A stretch of DNA of 31,178 nucleotides from Minisyncoccota bacterium. GTDB taxonomy: Bacteria > Patescibacteriota > Minisyncoccia > Phycocordibacterales > Phycocordibacteraceae. The position numbers and the translations under genes were made by a program. The stretch is from contig JAQUAU010000006.1 in assembly GCA_028687085.1 (NCBI GenBank), forward strand, positions 1 to 31,178, in the 5' to 3' direction. A model generated the notes under the pieces. The model worked only from the letters and a program-made list of their open reading frames with translations. It made no database searches and was not told the DNA's origin. This document shows, piece after piece, positions 21,319-27,531 of this stretch (positions are counted from its first letter, which is position 1; every line of letters starts with the position of its first letter).

Positions 21319-21799
21319 CGAGCCAGTCCTGCACGAGGATTTTGAATTCTTCGGTCCGGTCCTCAAAACCGACCCGCACCATATGGAGGAAGGGGTGGCA
21401 CTCCGGCGTGAATTCGTAGTGGCCACGCACTTCGCCATCCTTAAAGATGCGGATATGGTACTGATGTTCAAAACCGACTGTGCGTCGTAGGCTCACGAGC
21501 TCGCCGGCATCCTTCCATGCGACGAAGTGGTTGCCGAAACCTTTCTCAACGAGATAGAAGGCGAGGTCGCGCGCGGTGCGTGACGGGTGCAGTGTGCCCA
21601 CGAGATATTCTTGCCGCCCGGTATGCCCAGGCTCGAAATAGTTGATAAAAAGCTTTCCGATGCCGAGAAAGTAGGCGACCTTGCGTATAAAGGGATAGAA
21701 CCGCGCATAGACTATCCAGAACCAATATTTCACACGGTCGAAAAACGCAGGAGGGTACACCATCCGCGATTTCGGCAGTTCTTTAATCCATTTTTCCAC
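21305..21799 (-). CDS. Conserved hypothetical protein, 164 residues
   Basis: No function recognised. The N-terminal half is rich in aromatics and partly hydrophobic (FFDRVKYWFWIVYARFYPFIRKVAYFLGI); the C-terminal half is a beta-rich domain: FEHQYHIRIFKDGEVRGHYEFTPECHPFLHMVRVGFEDRTEEF. GFGNHFVAWKDAGELVSLRR links the two. The His and acidic residues are suggestive but no catalytic motif is evident. Start GTG at 21799, 5 nt after the doxX stop, implying coupled expression with DoxX; an ATG at 21763 is an alternative. TATTGT (21803-21798) overlaps the GTG and could be an internal promoter for the shorter form. Confidence 0.65.
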   Translation of the reverse strand: MEKWIKELPKSRMVYPPAFFDRVKYWFWIVYARFYPFIRKVAYFLGIGKLFINYFEPGHTGRQEYLVGTLHPSRTARDLAFYLVEKGFGNHFVAWKDAGELVSLRRTVGFEHQYHIRIFKDGEVRGHYEFTPECHPFLHMVRVGFEDRTEEFKILVQDWLVTTP

Positions 21800-21804
21800 A
21801 ATAC

Positions 21805-22377
21805 TTACGGACGCCGTGGCGAACAGATCTTCTGACAGAACGGCCGTGCGAAGCGGTCGAGGCCCCAGTTGCCCGCGACGCGGTGGGCAAGCATGATGCC
21901 GAGCGCGAGCATGATAAGGGTGGGGTTAACGCTGACCGTGCCGGCGAGGAGAAAGTTGAATGCCATGAAGAAGGCGAAGAAGGCGGCGCTCCGGGTGCAG
22001 AGTCCGACAATGAGCCCGAGGCCAATAGCAATCTCGCCGAGTACGACGGCGTTTGACCAGACCATGACGTTCGGGAGCACGGTGCTCTGCAGGAATGAGG
22101 CGTACCACTGGTAGACGTCCGGATGAAGGCCGGCGGTCTTCGCAACCGCTCCTTGGACGAAGCCCGCGAGCGCAACGCCCGCATCGCTTCCGACCCATGA
22201 GTGATTCACAATATAATCAGTTCCCGACATTGGGGTCTGACTCCACAATTTTCCCCAGCCGGCCATAAAGAACTCATAGCCGAGGTAGAGGCGAGCAAGG
22301 AGCCAGATTGGGGCGCTCTTCTTGTCGGCGAATAAGAAATGGGCAAGGGCGGACTGTTGGACGGTGTAGGTGGTCAT
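21805..22377 (-). CDS. DoxX-family membrane protein
   Basis: A 190-residue protein with four or five membrane helices. WLLARLYLGYEFFMAGWGKL is the typical DoxX first helix, followed by VWSNAVVLGEIAIGLGLIVGLCTRSAAFFAFFMAFNFLLAG and LIMLALGIMLAHRVAG. Family members have been tied to thiosulfate:quinone oxidoreductase and other redox roles, but for most the function is unknown. Expressed divergently from apbE: TAGAAT (22389-22384) ends 6 nt before the ATG, so the mRNA is probably leaderless. Proximity to the flavin transferase hints at a redox link, which is inference. Confidence 0.88.
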   Translation of the reverse strand: MTTYTVQQSALAHFLFADKKSAPIWLLARLYLGYEFFMAGWGKLWSQTPMSGTDYIVNHSWVGSDAGVALAGFVQGAVAKTAGLHPDVYQWYASFLQSTVLPNVMVWSNAVVLGEIAIGLGLIVGLCTRSAAFFAFFMAFNFLLAGTVSVNPTLIMLALGIMLAHRVAGNWGLDRFARPFCQKICSPRRP

Positions 22378-22439
22378 GCACCCATTCTAGACCAGACAGG
22401 GCGAAATGAAAGAGCGGTCTGGGGAGTACTATGGGAGGT

Positions 22440-23228
22440 ATGAAAGAGACACGAATCGTCATGGGCATGCCGATCGAAATCGAGATTATCGAACATGTAG
22501 GACCTCCGAGGTCCTACATGTTGAAAGAGACTCTGGAAGCGGCGTTTGCCTATCTTGTCTCAGTCGACGAACAATTCAGTGTCTATAAAGAGACGAGTGA
22601 GATTTCGCGCATCAATCGCGGCGAGATCACTCTTGCAGAGGCGAGCGCAGAGATGAAAGAAGTCTTCGCCCTCGGCGAGCAGACAAAGCAAGAGACAAAC
22701 GGCTACTTCGATATCCGCCGCCCCGACCCCTCGACTCCGCTCGGGACAGGTGGCAGTATCGATCCTTCGGGCATTGTGAAGGGGTGGGCGATTAAAAATA
22801 CCGCCGCACTCATTCGCACGATGGGATGTGAAAATTATTTTGTAAATGCGGGCGGCGACATCGCGATGGGCGGGAAGGATGCGAAAGGCGAGGAGTGGAG
22901 CGTCGGGATTAGGAATCCTTTTAACATCCATGAGATTGTTAAAGTGGTGTACCCAAAGGGGAAGGGCATCGCGACCTCGGGCTCCTACATCCGCGGCGAC
23001 CATATCTACAATCCGCATCAACCAGAACAAAAAATAAAAGACATTGTGAGTATCACCGTCATCGGCCCCGATGTGCTTGCGGCCGACCTTATGGCGACGG
23101 CCGCCTTCGCGATGGGGAAGCAGGGTATCGCTTTTATCGAGAACCTTCCCGGCTTCGAAGGCTATTCTATCGACGCCAACGGCATCGCCACCCTCACAAG
23201 CGGGTTTGATGCGTATACGAGCAGATAA
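22440..23228 (+). CDS. apbE: FAD:protein FMN transferase (ApbE), palindrome-bearing
   Basis: A 262-residue ApbE that transfers FMN from FAD to a Thr/Ser of exported flavoproteins. MGMPIEIEI, VDEQFSVYKETSEISRIN, YFDI, DPSGIVKGWAI, NAGGDIAMGG, IATSGSYIRGDHIYNP and VIGPDVLAADLMATAAFAMG are ordered as in the family. Metal ligands are expected near DVLAADLMAT. An in-frame ATG at 22431 overlaps TACTAT (22427-22432); with a start 7 nt after that hexamer, ATG 22440 is the likely leaderless start. Residues about 18-28 are encoded by a 31-nt palindrome, and the tract 22727-22750 encodes DPSTPLGTG, typical of a dispersed repeat. No signal peptide, so it may act from the inside or be membrane-associated. 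Its likely client is the FMN-binding protein at 13172-13705. Confidence 0.93.
   Translation: MKETRIVMGMPIEIEIIEHVGPPRSYMLKETLEAAFAYLVSVDEQFSVYKETSEISRINRGEITLAEASAEMKEVFALGEQTKQETNGYFDIRRPDPSTPLGTGGSIDPSGIVKGWAIKNTAALIRTMGCENYFVNAGGDIAMGGKDAKGEEWSVGIRNPFNIHEIVKVVYPKGKGIATSGSYIRGDHIYNPHQPEQKIKDIVSITVIGPDVLAADLMATAAFAMGKQGIAFIENLPGFEGYSIDANGIATLTSGFDAYTSR
22492..22522. repeat. 31-nt palindrome inside apbE
   Basis: AACATGTAGGACCTC (22492-22506) and GAGGTCCTACATGTT (22508-22522) are exact complements around one base. It encodes EHVGPPRSYML between the first beta-strand and the ETLEAAFAYL helix, where ApbE proteins are usually continuous. Confidence 0.9.
22727..22750. repeat. Dispersed-repeat-like tract in apbE
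   Basis: The tract contains CTCGACTCCGCTCGGGACAG. Read on the minus strand it gives TCPERSRG, and on the plus strand DPSTPLGTG. Both peptides are familiar from a dispersed repeat seen in frame in many environmental bacterial genomes. Only one copy is in this window, so the assignment rests on recall. Confidence 0.45.
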
Positions 23229-23235
23229 GAAAACG

Positions 23236-23254
23236 CCGCCCCGAAGGGGCGGCA
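23236..23254 (-). terminator. Intrinsic terminator of the GNAT gene
   Basis: GCCGCCCC (23236-23243) and GGGGCGGC (23247-23254) form an 8-bp stem around GAA. On the minus strand it is followed by GTTTTCTT, so it ends the acetyltransferase transcript 5 nt after that gene's stop codon. It may also mark the end of apbE. Confidence 0.8.
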
Positions 23255-23259
23255 AAGTA

Positions 23260-23907
23260 TCACGAAGCAAAAACCTCTTTCAACAACTTTTGTTGTGCCT
23301 TGGTAAGCTTCGGGACGATTCTGGTTTTCTTGTATAGGTTCCAGATTGGTTCCCAATCTTCGGGAAAGACCTCGAACAGTACGTCATCGACGAATTTCCC
23401 ATCATGGGGAATGTGTCTGCGGTATTTGCCGACAAACTTGTATCCGCACTTGATGAGATGAGCGGCGCTTTGCAGGTTGAAGCCCTTGACGTGCGAGATG
23501 ACCTTGCGAAGACCAAGGACATTGAATGAGTGATGCAGAAGCCAGAATTTTGCCTCAGTCCCGACTCCCATCCCTTGGGCGCTCTTTACTCCTATGATCG
23601 ACCCTGTCGTGCCCACACCCTGCGGCCACTGAATGTCGTGGATACCAGTTTGACCGACATATCGGTACGACGACGTTTTACCGGCTTTCGTCTTGAGTAA
23701 TATCGCGAACACCTCGTTCCGACCCTTATCCTTCCGTAGCGCATTGAGCCACTCAACGAAATCATTTGGCCAGTAGGGAGGTCGTATGTGCGTCCCCTCG
23801 ACGTCGATTCGTCGATTTGCCCACGGTACGAATAACGGACCGTACGCTTCTTGTAGCAGGCCGAGACTCATAGCGGCGAGCCCTTCGTACGCAATGATGT
23901 GCTTCAT
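23260..23907 (-). CDS. GNAT-family N-acetyltransferase (RimJ/RimL-like)
   Basis: A 215-residue protein. The C-terminal two thirds carry a GNAT fold: YRYVGQTGIHDIQWPQG, then SIIGVKSAQGMGVGTEAKFWLLHHSFNVLGLRKVISHV, with QGMGVGTEA as acetyl-CoA loop, and NLQSAAHLIKCGYKFVGKYRRHIPHDGKFVDDVLFEVFPEDW, the RimJ/RimL-type ending with a changed-residue after the second Gly. The ATG at 23907 is preceded by AAGGAG (23920-23915) at a 7-nt spacing, one of only two clear Shine-Dalgarno sites in the window. The promoter lies about 200 nt upstream and is separated from the gene by a leader ORF and terminator, so expression is probably controlled by attenuation. Substrate unknown; ribosomal protein, antibiotic or small molecule are possible. 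Confidence 0.88.
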   Translation of the reverse strand: MKHIIAYEGLAAMSLGLLQEAYGPLFVPWANRRIDVEGTHIRPPYWPNDFVEWLNALRKDKGRNEVFAILLKTKAGKTSSYRYVGQTGIHDIQWPQGVGTTGSIIGVKSAQGMGVGTEAKFWLLHHSFNVLGLRKVISHVKGFNLQSAAHLIKCGYKFVGKYRRHIPHDGKFVDDVLFEVFPEDWEPIWNLYKKTRIVPKLTKAQQKLLKEVFAS

Positions 23908-23914
23908 AACTGCT

Positions 23915-23920
23915 CTCCTT
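23915..23920 (-). promoter_or_regulatory. Shine-Dalgarno site of the GNAT gene
   Basis: AAGGAG on the minus strand, 7 nt before ATG 23907. It decides the start against an upstream in-frame ATG at 23940 and stands out because most genes in this window lack such a site. Confidence 0.85.
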
Positions 23921-23956
23921 GTTAATGTGAAAGACCGCACTCTGCCCTAAAGTCGA

Positions 23957-23990
23957 GAAAACCCCGGCTTCCGCAGAGCCGAGGTTTTTC
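23957..23990 (-). terminator. Attenuator terminator in front of the GNAT gene (segments 3:4)
   Basis: On the minus strand AAAACCTCGGCT (23988-23977) pairs with AGCCGGGGTTTT (23969-23958) with one A-C mismatch, loop CTGCGGA, followed by CTC. It lies between the leader ORF and the gene. Its 5' arm can instead pair with AGCCGCGATTTTTCTT (24030-24015), 14 of 16 positions, which would prevent termination. Confidence 0.82.
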
Positions 23991-24028
23991 TTGAATGTCT
24001 TTAAAAAAGGGGAGAAGAAAAATCGCGG

Positions 24029-24103
24029 CTATGCGCAAGCGGAAATGCCAAGGTCTGAGACCTTTGTCATTTCTGCCGGGCAATAACCGCAATTTCGATT
24101 CAT
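24029..24103 (-). CDS. 24-residue leader peptide of the GNAT attenuator
   Basis: ATG 24103 to TAG 24029. The peptide begins MNRNCGYCPAEMTKVSD and ends ISACA. TATTGT lies exactly 6 nt before the ATG, so it is leaderless. Three RNA pairings are possible: segment 1 AAATTGCGGTT (24095-24085, codons 3-7) with segment 2 (24030-24020, overlapping the stop codon); segment 2 with segment 3 (23992-23977); segments 3 and 4 as terminator. A ribosome halted in the first eight codons would cover segment 1 and allow the antiterminator 2:3; one at the stop would cover segment 2 and allow termination. Cys codons at positions 5 and 8 are candidates for the sensed step; drug-induced stalling near the start is another. 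Confidence 0.72.
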   Translation of the reverse strand: MNRNCGYCPAEMTKVSDLGISACA

Positions 24104-24109
24104 ACGTTC

Positions 24110-24137
24110 ACAATAGCGCATTGAGTACTTTTGTCAA
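24110..24137 (-). promoter_or_regulatory. Promoter of the GNAT leader
   Basis: Perfect TTGACA (24137-24132), 16-nt spacer, TATTGT (24115-24110), then 6 nt to the leader ATG at 24103. The best -35 in the window. Confidence 0.85.
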
Positions 24138-24179
24138 GCTTATTTCACGATGATAATTACGGATATATACTTCCCTTAC

Positions 24180-24773
24180 ATGGAAACAGAAATCGAGGCG
24201 AAGTTCCCGGATATAGATGCTGATACATTGCGTTCGGCATTGAAAGAGAAGGGGGCGAATCTTGAACATCCGGAGGTGCTGATGCGCCGCAAGAATTACG
24301 ATTATCCTGATCGGCGTCTAGAGAAAATGGGCGGTTGGATACGCGTTCGCGATGAGGGTGACAAAATCACTCTCAGTTATAAGCAGCTACATGATCGGAC
24401 ACTGCACGGCACGAAAGAAGTCAATGTCGTGGTAGATGATTTCGACAAAACCTGCTCTTTTCTGGAAATGGTTGGAATGGCGGCGAAAGCATATCAAGAA
24501 ACCAAACGAGAAAAGTGGCATTACAAAGGCGTGGAGGTAACTATCGACACCTGGCCGTGGGTACCGACCTTTGTCGAGCTCGAAGGACCGACTGAAGAAT
24601 TAGTAAGAGAAGTTGCAAATGACCTCGGATTCGATTGGGGCAAGGCAATGCATGGGAGCGTCGAGACCATCTATCAGATGCACTACGATTTTACAGAAGC
24701 GGAAATCGACGGTTGGGAGTCCATCACCTTTATCGCTCCACCCGATTGGCTGCTCGCGAAGAAATTGAGATAG
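24180..24773 (+). CDS. CYTH-domain protein (class IV adenylate cyclase / thiamine triphosphatase-like), first
   Basis: A 197-residue protein beginning METEIEAKF, the CYTH ExExK signature (E4, E6, K8). LRRALKEKGANLEHPEVLMRRKNYDYPDxRL-type text follows (positions about 18-46), then GGWIRVRDEGDKITLSYKQ and WHYKGVEVTIDTWPWVPTFVELEGP, the tunnel strands with alternating charged residues. CYTH proteins bind triphosphate and metal; activity ranges from CyaB-type cyclase to tri/polyphosphatase. An in-frame ATG at 24150 exists, but TATACT (24166-24171) lies 8 nt before ATG 24180, and the signature begins there. A second CYTH protein lies at 25894. Confidence 0.88.
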   Translation: METEIEAKFPDIDADTLRSALKEKGANLEHPEVLMRRKNYDYPDRRLEKMGGWIRVRDEGDKITLSYKQLHDRTLHGTKEVNVVVDDFDKTCSFLEMVGMAAKAYQETKREKWHYKGVEVTIDTWPWVPTFVELEGPTEELVREVANDLGFDWGKAMHGSVETIYQMHYDFTEAEIDGWESITFIAPPDWLLAKKLR

Positions 24774-24794
24774 ATAGTAAATTTGTACTGATGT

Positions 24795-24802
24795 GCTATA
24801 AT
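24795..24802 (+). promoter_or_regulatory. Extended -10 promoter of the hisG leader
   Basis: TGC directly before TATAAT (24797-24802) forms an extended -10 (TGnTATAAT); no good -35 is seen. The leader ATG follows 7 nt later. Confidence 0.7.
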
Positions 24803-24809
24803 AGCGACC

Positions 24810-24884
24810 ATGCAGCCAAAGATGCGTTCAAACAACCACCATGCACCAGTTTTCATTTCGAAAGCTGGTCTTTGGCGTTCTTAA
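24810..24884 (+). CDS. 24-residue leader peptide of the hisG attenuator, with tandem His codons
   Basis: ATG 24810 to TAA 24882. The peptide starts MQPKMRSNNHHAPVFIS; His codons CAC CAT are at 24837-24842. Segment 1 ACCAGTTTTC (24845-24854) begins 2 nt after them and pairs with segment 2 GAAAGCTGGT (24860-24869; one G-U). Segment 2 TTTCGAAAGCT (24856-24866) can instead pair with segment 3 AGCTTTCGAGA (24910-24920; one G-U). Segments 3 and 4 form the terminator. A ribosome waiting for charged tRNA-His at 24837 would cover segment 1 and favour 2:3, letting RNA polymerase reach hisG. Leaderless start (TATAAT + 7 nt). Same length as the GNAT leader. Confidence 0.8.
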   Translation: MQPKMRSNNHHAPVFISKAGLWRS

Positions 24885-24903
24885 TTTCTCGACAAGGATA
24901 CTA

Positions 24904-24937
24904 AAAACGAGCTTTCGAGAGAAAGCTCGTTTTGTTT
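24904..24937 (+). terminator. Attenuator terminator in front of hisG (segments 3:4)
   Basis: AAAACGAGCTTTC (24904-24916) pairs perfectly with 24921-24933 around GAGA and is followed by GTTT after TTTT. It is a complete intrinsic terminator 38 nt upstream of the hisG start codon, so full hisG expression requires antitermination or readthrough. Confidence 0.92.
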
Positions 24938-24974
24938 CCCTGCCGGAAGCAGAAAAAGTTCTTTGGAGAAAATC

Positions 24975-25859
24975 ATGCTTAAAATCGCATTACCTGCTGG
25001 GAAAAGCCTCGAAGCAAGAACATCCGAACTCTTCACGGAGGCTCGGATAACGATTGACCGAAAGGGCTCGATGCACGAAGTCGCCTTTCCTGACTATCCG
25101 TCACTGTCAGCCGGCTATTTCCTGAAGCCACGACGCATCCCGCTTTTGGTGGAAGAAGGAGACTTCGACATCGGCATCACGGGGGTGGACTTCGTCCTCG
25201 AAAGCGGAGCCGATGTCGAGATATGCGCTGAACTGTCGTATAGCCGTTCGACAGGGGATAGTACGCTCGGCGTGTTGTTTGCTCAGGAGGATGATACGGC
25301 CGATTCGCCTAGTGATGTGCCCGACGGCTCGATCATATTGTCCGAGTATCCGAACCTCACGCGAAAGTTCCTTGAGGGGTACGGGAAGCGAGTCGTCGTA
25401 GTCGAATCACCAGGGTCGGCGGAAGCGGAAGTGCCGCTGAAGTATCGTTTCGGTGTGGCACTATCGGAGACCGGCAAGAGCCTCCGAGAGAATCGGCTCA
25501 AACCGATTGGGACAGTATTCAAATCGTCTACGGTCCTCATCGCGAACAAAGAAGTGCTTACTGCTCCCGTGGCCGCTAAAGCGGTTCATGTCTTGAAACT
25601 CATCTTGTGCGGGGTGTTGGAAGCTCGGGGACGCACCATGTTCACAATGAACGTTCCCACTGAGGTGCTTGCGGAAGTCCTCCGCATCCTCCCATCGCTT
25701 CGTAGCCCTACCGTCGCACCGCTCGCTGGCGGGCAGTTCGCTTCGGTGAGTACCGTAATGCGCATGAATGAAGTGAACGGATTTATACCGTCGCTTCTGG
25801 AACTGGGTGCAGAGGGGTTTGTCACTACGCCCATATCTTCCGTCATCCAGTCCTGGTAG
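24975..25859 (+). CDS. hisG: ATP phosphoribosyltransferase, long form (HisG-like)
   Basis: A 294-residue protein aligned end to end with long HisG, which starts histidine synthesis from ATP and PRPP. LKIALPAGKSLEA, FDIGITGVDFVLE, SEYPNLTRKFLE, SETGKSLRENRLKPIGTVFKSSTVLIANK and the C-terminal regulatory domain FTMNVPTEVLAEVLRILPSLRSPTVAPL...GAEGFVTTPI (about 223-294) are present. The PRPP loop reads ESPGSAEAEVPLKYRFGVALSETG: GSAE is kept, but the usual GLADAIVD segment with its Asp is replaced, so the enzyme is divergent. GGAG (24965-24968), 6 nt before the ATG, sets the start against a TTG at 24963. No other his gene except a HisC-like aminotransferase is in the window. Controlled by the upstream attenuator. 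Confidence 0.9.
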   Translation: MLKIALPAGKSLEARTSELFTEARITIDRKGSMHEVAFPDYPSLSAGYFLKPRRIPLLVEEGDFDIGITGVDFVLESGADVEICAELSYSRSTGDSTLGVLFAQEDDTADSPSDVPDGSIILSEYPNLTRKFLEGYGKRVVVVESPGSAEAEVPLKYRFGVALSETGKSLRENRLKPIGTVFKSSTVLIANKEVLTAPVAAKAVHVLKLILCGVLEARGRTMFTMNVPTEVLAEVLRILPSLRSPTVAPLAGGQFASVSTVMRMNEVNGFIPSLLELGAEGFVTTPISSVIQSW

Positions 25860-25863
25860 TTCT

Positions 25864-25895
25864 AAGCCCCCGAGACCATCTCGGGGGCTTTTCTT
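25864..25895 (+). terminator. Intrinsic terminator after hisG
   Basis: AAGCCCCCGAG (25864-25874) pairs perfectly with 25880-25890 around ACCAT, then TTCTTATT. It lies between hisG and the convergent CYTH gene whose stop codon is at 25894. Confidence 0.92.
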
Positions 25896-26436
25896 ATTGA
25901 GAATCCTTCTTTTTCGCTCTGACTTTGGCAGAGAATGCCGCGACCTCTTCTTCGGTCATGAGCGGCACCGAAAGAGCCTCGGCAGCATCTCTAATGCGGG
26001 CGTCAGCTGCCTCCTTCTCTGATAGGTCAGAAACCATAATCTCGAATTCGACATGATAGCCCCAATCCTCACTCCACTTGAGCGCGATTTCGACACCCTT
26101 GTGTTCGTAATTTGTGCGTTTCTGCGTGCCGCTGATCACTTGGTCGGGAGTGCTGATGTTCTCGCAGATGTTCTTCATCGTCTCAAATGATTCTTCAGGG
26201 AAGGGGACTTCAAACTCCTGGAACGATGATCCTGCCCCAAGGGCGGTTAGCTTCAAAGAGATTTTTCCCGTGCCCTTCGAGATATTCCGCACGACCTTAA
26301 GGAGTTTATCGGGGAAGATGTAATAGGAGACTTCTTTATCGTCTGTACCGAGCAAGGTCGCCTCGTTCGCTAGTCTCTCAGTCAGTTCTTTATAGGCTCC
26401 CTCGGTAAGCACTGCTCGGTATTCGATTTCGTACAT
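25894..26436 (-). CDS. CYTH-like protein, second
   Basis: A 180-residue protein starting MYEIEYRAVLTEGAYKEL, the EIEYRA variant of the CYTH signature. Further strands with alternating charge: LLKVVRNISKGTGKISLKLTALG, SFQEFEVPFPEESFETMKNIC, QKRTNYEHKGVEIALKWSEDWGYHVEFEIMV. The C-terminus is a Lys/Ala-rich helix. It is more distant from characterised CYTH enzymes than the first one; triphosphate binding is likely but no reaction can be assigned. TATTAT (26448-26443) lies exactly 6 nt before the ATG on the minus strand, another leaderless start. Divergent from the HisC-like gene. Confidence 0.8.
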   Translation of the reverse strand: MYEIEYRAVLTEGAYKELTERLANEATLLGTDDKEVSYYIFPDKLLKVVRNISKGTGKISLKLTALGAGSSFQEFEVPFPEESFETMKNICENISTPDQVISGTQKRTNYEHKGVEIALKWSEDWGYHVEFEIMVSDLSEKEAADARIRDAAEALSVPLMTEEEVAAFSAKVRAKKKDSQ

Positions 26437-26480
26437 ATCGAGATAATACAGGATTTATTTAGTAGTACACTAAAGGGACG

Positions 26481-27503
26481 ATGATGCCGCTGGATAGGAA
26501 CGAGAGTTATTGGATGCTCGACGACGAACTTGTGGCGGCGACGAACGTTACGACTGCGAACGAGCTCTCCACCTACCCGGACTATGGCGAGCTGAAGGAG
26601 GCGCTCGCGAAGTATGCGGGTGTCGCAAAAGAGCAATTGCTTATCACTGCTGGCTCTGACGCGGCGATAGAGCACATCGCACGCGCATACGCGGGGAATG
26701 GCGGGGAAGTGATACTTCCGGTGCCGACTTTTTATGGTTACGAAACTATTCTTGAACGCGTGGGTGCGCACATAGTACCTATCACGTACGAAGAGCGCGA
26801 CGGACATTTTATATTTCCGCTTGCGAAGACAATTGAAGCTCTCAAGGACGGTTCCGCAAAAGTACTATTCCTCTGTCACCCCAACAATCCACTCGGCTGC
26901 CCGTTGTCGCTTGAAGAGATTGCGGCTGTCGTCATGGCCGCGCGCACGAGTGACACGCTTATCGTTTCTGACGAGGCCTATTTCGAATTCTCTTCGGGCG
27001 CATCATTTCTGCCGTATCTCGCTGAGCTGCCGAATCTCGTCATCATCCGCACGCTCTCAAAGGCGTTTGCGCTCTCGGGAGCGCGTGTCGGCTATGCGAT
27101 AGCCGCTCCGGATATCATAAAAAAGTTAGAAAAACTTATGCTCCCGTGGGCAGTTACGCACCTAAGTGTCTCCGTCGCACGTGCGCTTCTCGCACGCGCG
27201 GATGCGGTAAAAACGCGCCGCGATGTTGTCATCAGCGAACGCATACATTTCATACAGGCGCTTCAGAGAATTTCGAGCATCACCGCGTACCCATCCGAAA
27301 CTAATTTTGTCCTTGTGCGTGTTCCCGACGCCGTTCGTGTGCGCGACGTGCTTCTCGAAAAGGGAATCCGTGTCGCACTCGGCGAGCCGATGAGTCGTTT
27401 TCCCGAAGCGAAGGAGCTACTTAATGGTACGCTTCGCATCGCTATTCCCGCCCCAGAATCGAAGGTCGTCTTTCTAGAAGCGTTGCGCACATCCTTACAA
27501 TAA
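26481..27503 (+). CDS. hisC: Histidinol-phosphate aminotransferase-like PLP enzyme (HisC family)
   Basis: A 340-residue fold-type I aminotransferase. LDRNESYW near the N-terminus, YPDYGELKEALAKYAGV, ITAGSDAAIEHIARAY (PLP phosphate loop), PTFYGYETI, LCHPNNPLGCPLS (N136), VSDEAYFEF (D164, Y167), TLSKAFALSGARVGYAI (K194 forms the Schiff base) and PSETNFVLVRV are those of the HisC group. Histidinol-phosphate is the natural guess with hisG nearby, but aromatic or other substrates and phosphonate/threonine-phosphate relatives use the same motifs. The gene is on its own promoter, TACACT (26466-26471), 9 nt before the first of two ATGs. The conserved SxNFxxVR segment is present. Confidence 0.85.
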   Translation: MMPLDRNESYWMLDDELVAATNVTTANELSTYPDYGELKEALAKYAGVAKEQLLITAGSDAAIEHIARAYAGNGGEVILPVPTFYGYETILERVGAHIVPITYEERDGHFIFPLAKTIEALKDGSAKVLFLCHPNNPLGCPLSLEEIAAVVMAARTSDTLIVSDEAYFEFSSGASFLPYLAELPNLVIIRTLSKAFALSGARVGYAIAAPDIIKKLEKLMLPWAVTHLSVSVARALLARADAVKTRRDVVISERIHFIQALQRISSITAYPSETNFVLVRVPDAVRVRDVLLEKGIRVALGEPMSRFPEAKELLNGTLRIAIPAPESKVVFLEALRTSLQ

Positions 27504-27531
27504 ACCGTATTGTGTGGTATTGTGAGGCGCC

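Noticed and set aside
24841..25050. Alternative 69-codon ORF across the hisG leader, terminator and hisG start
   Set aside because: It runs through the perfect terminator hairpin and overlaps hisG out of frame. The 24-codon ORF at 24810 has a well-placed -10 and His codons next to segment 1.
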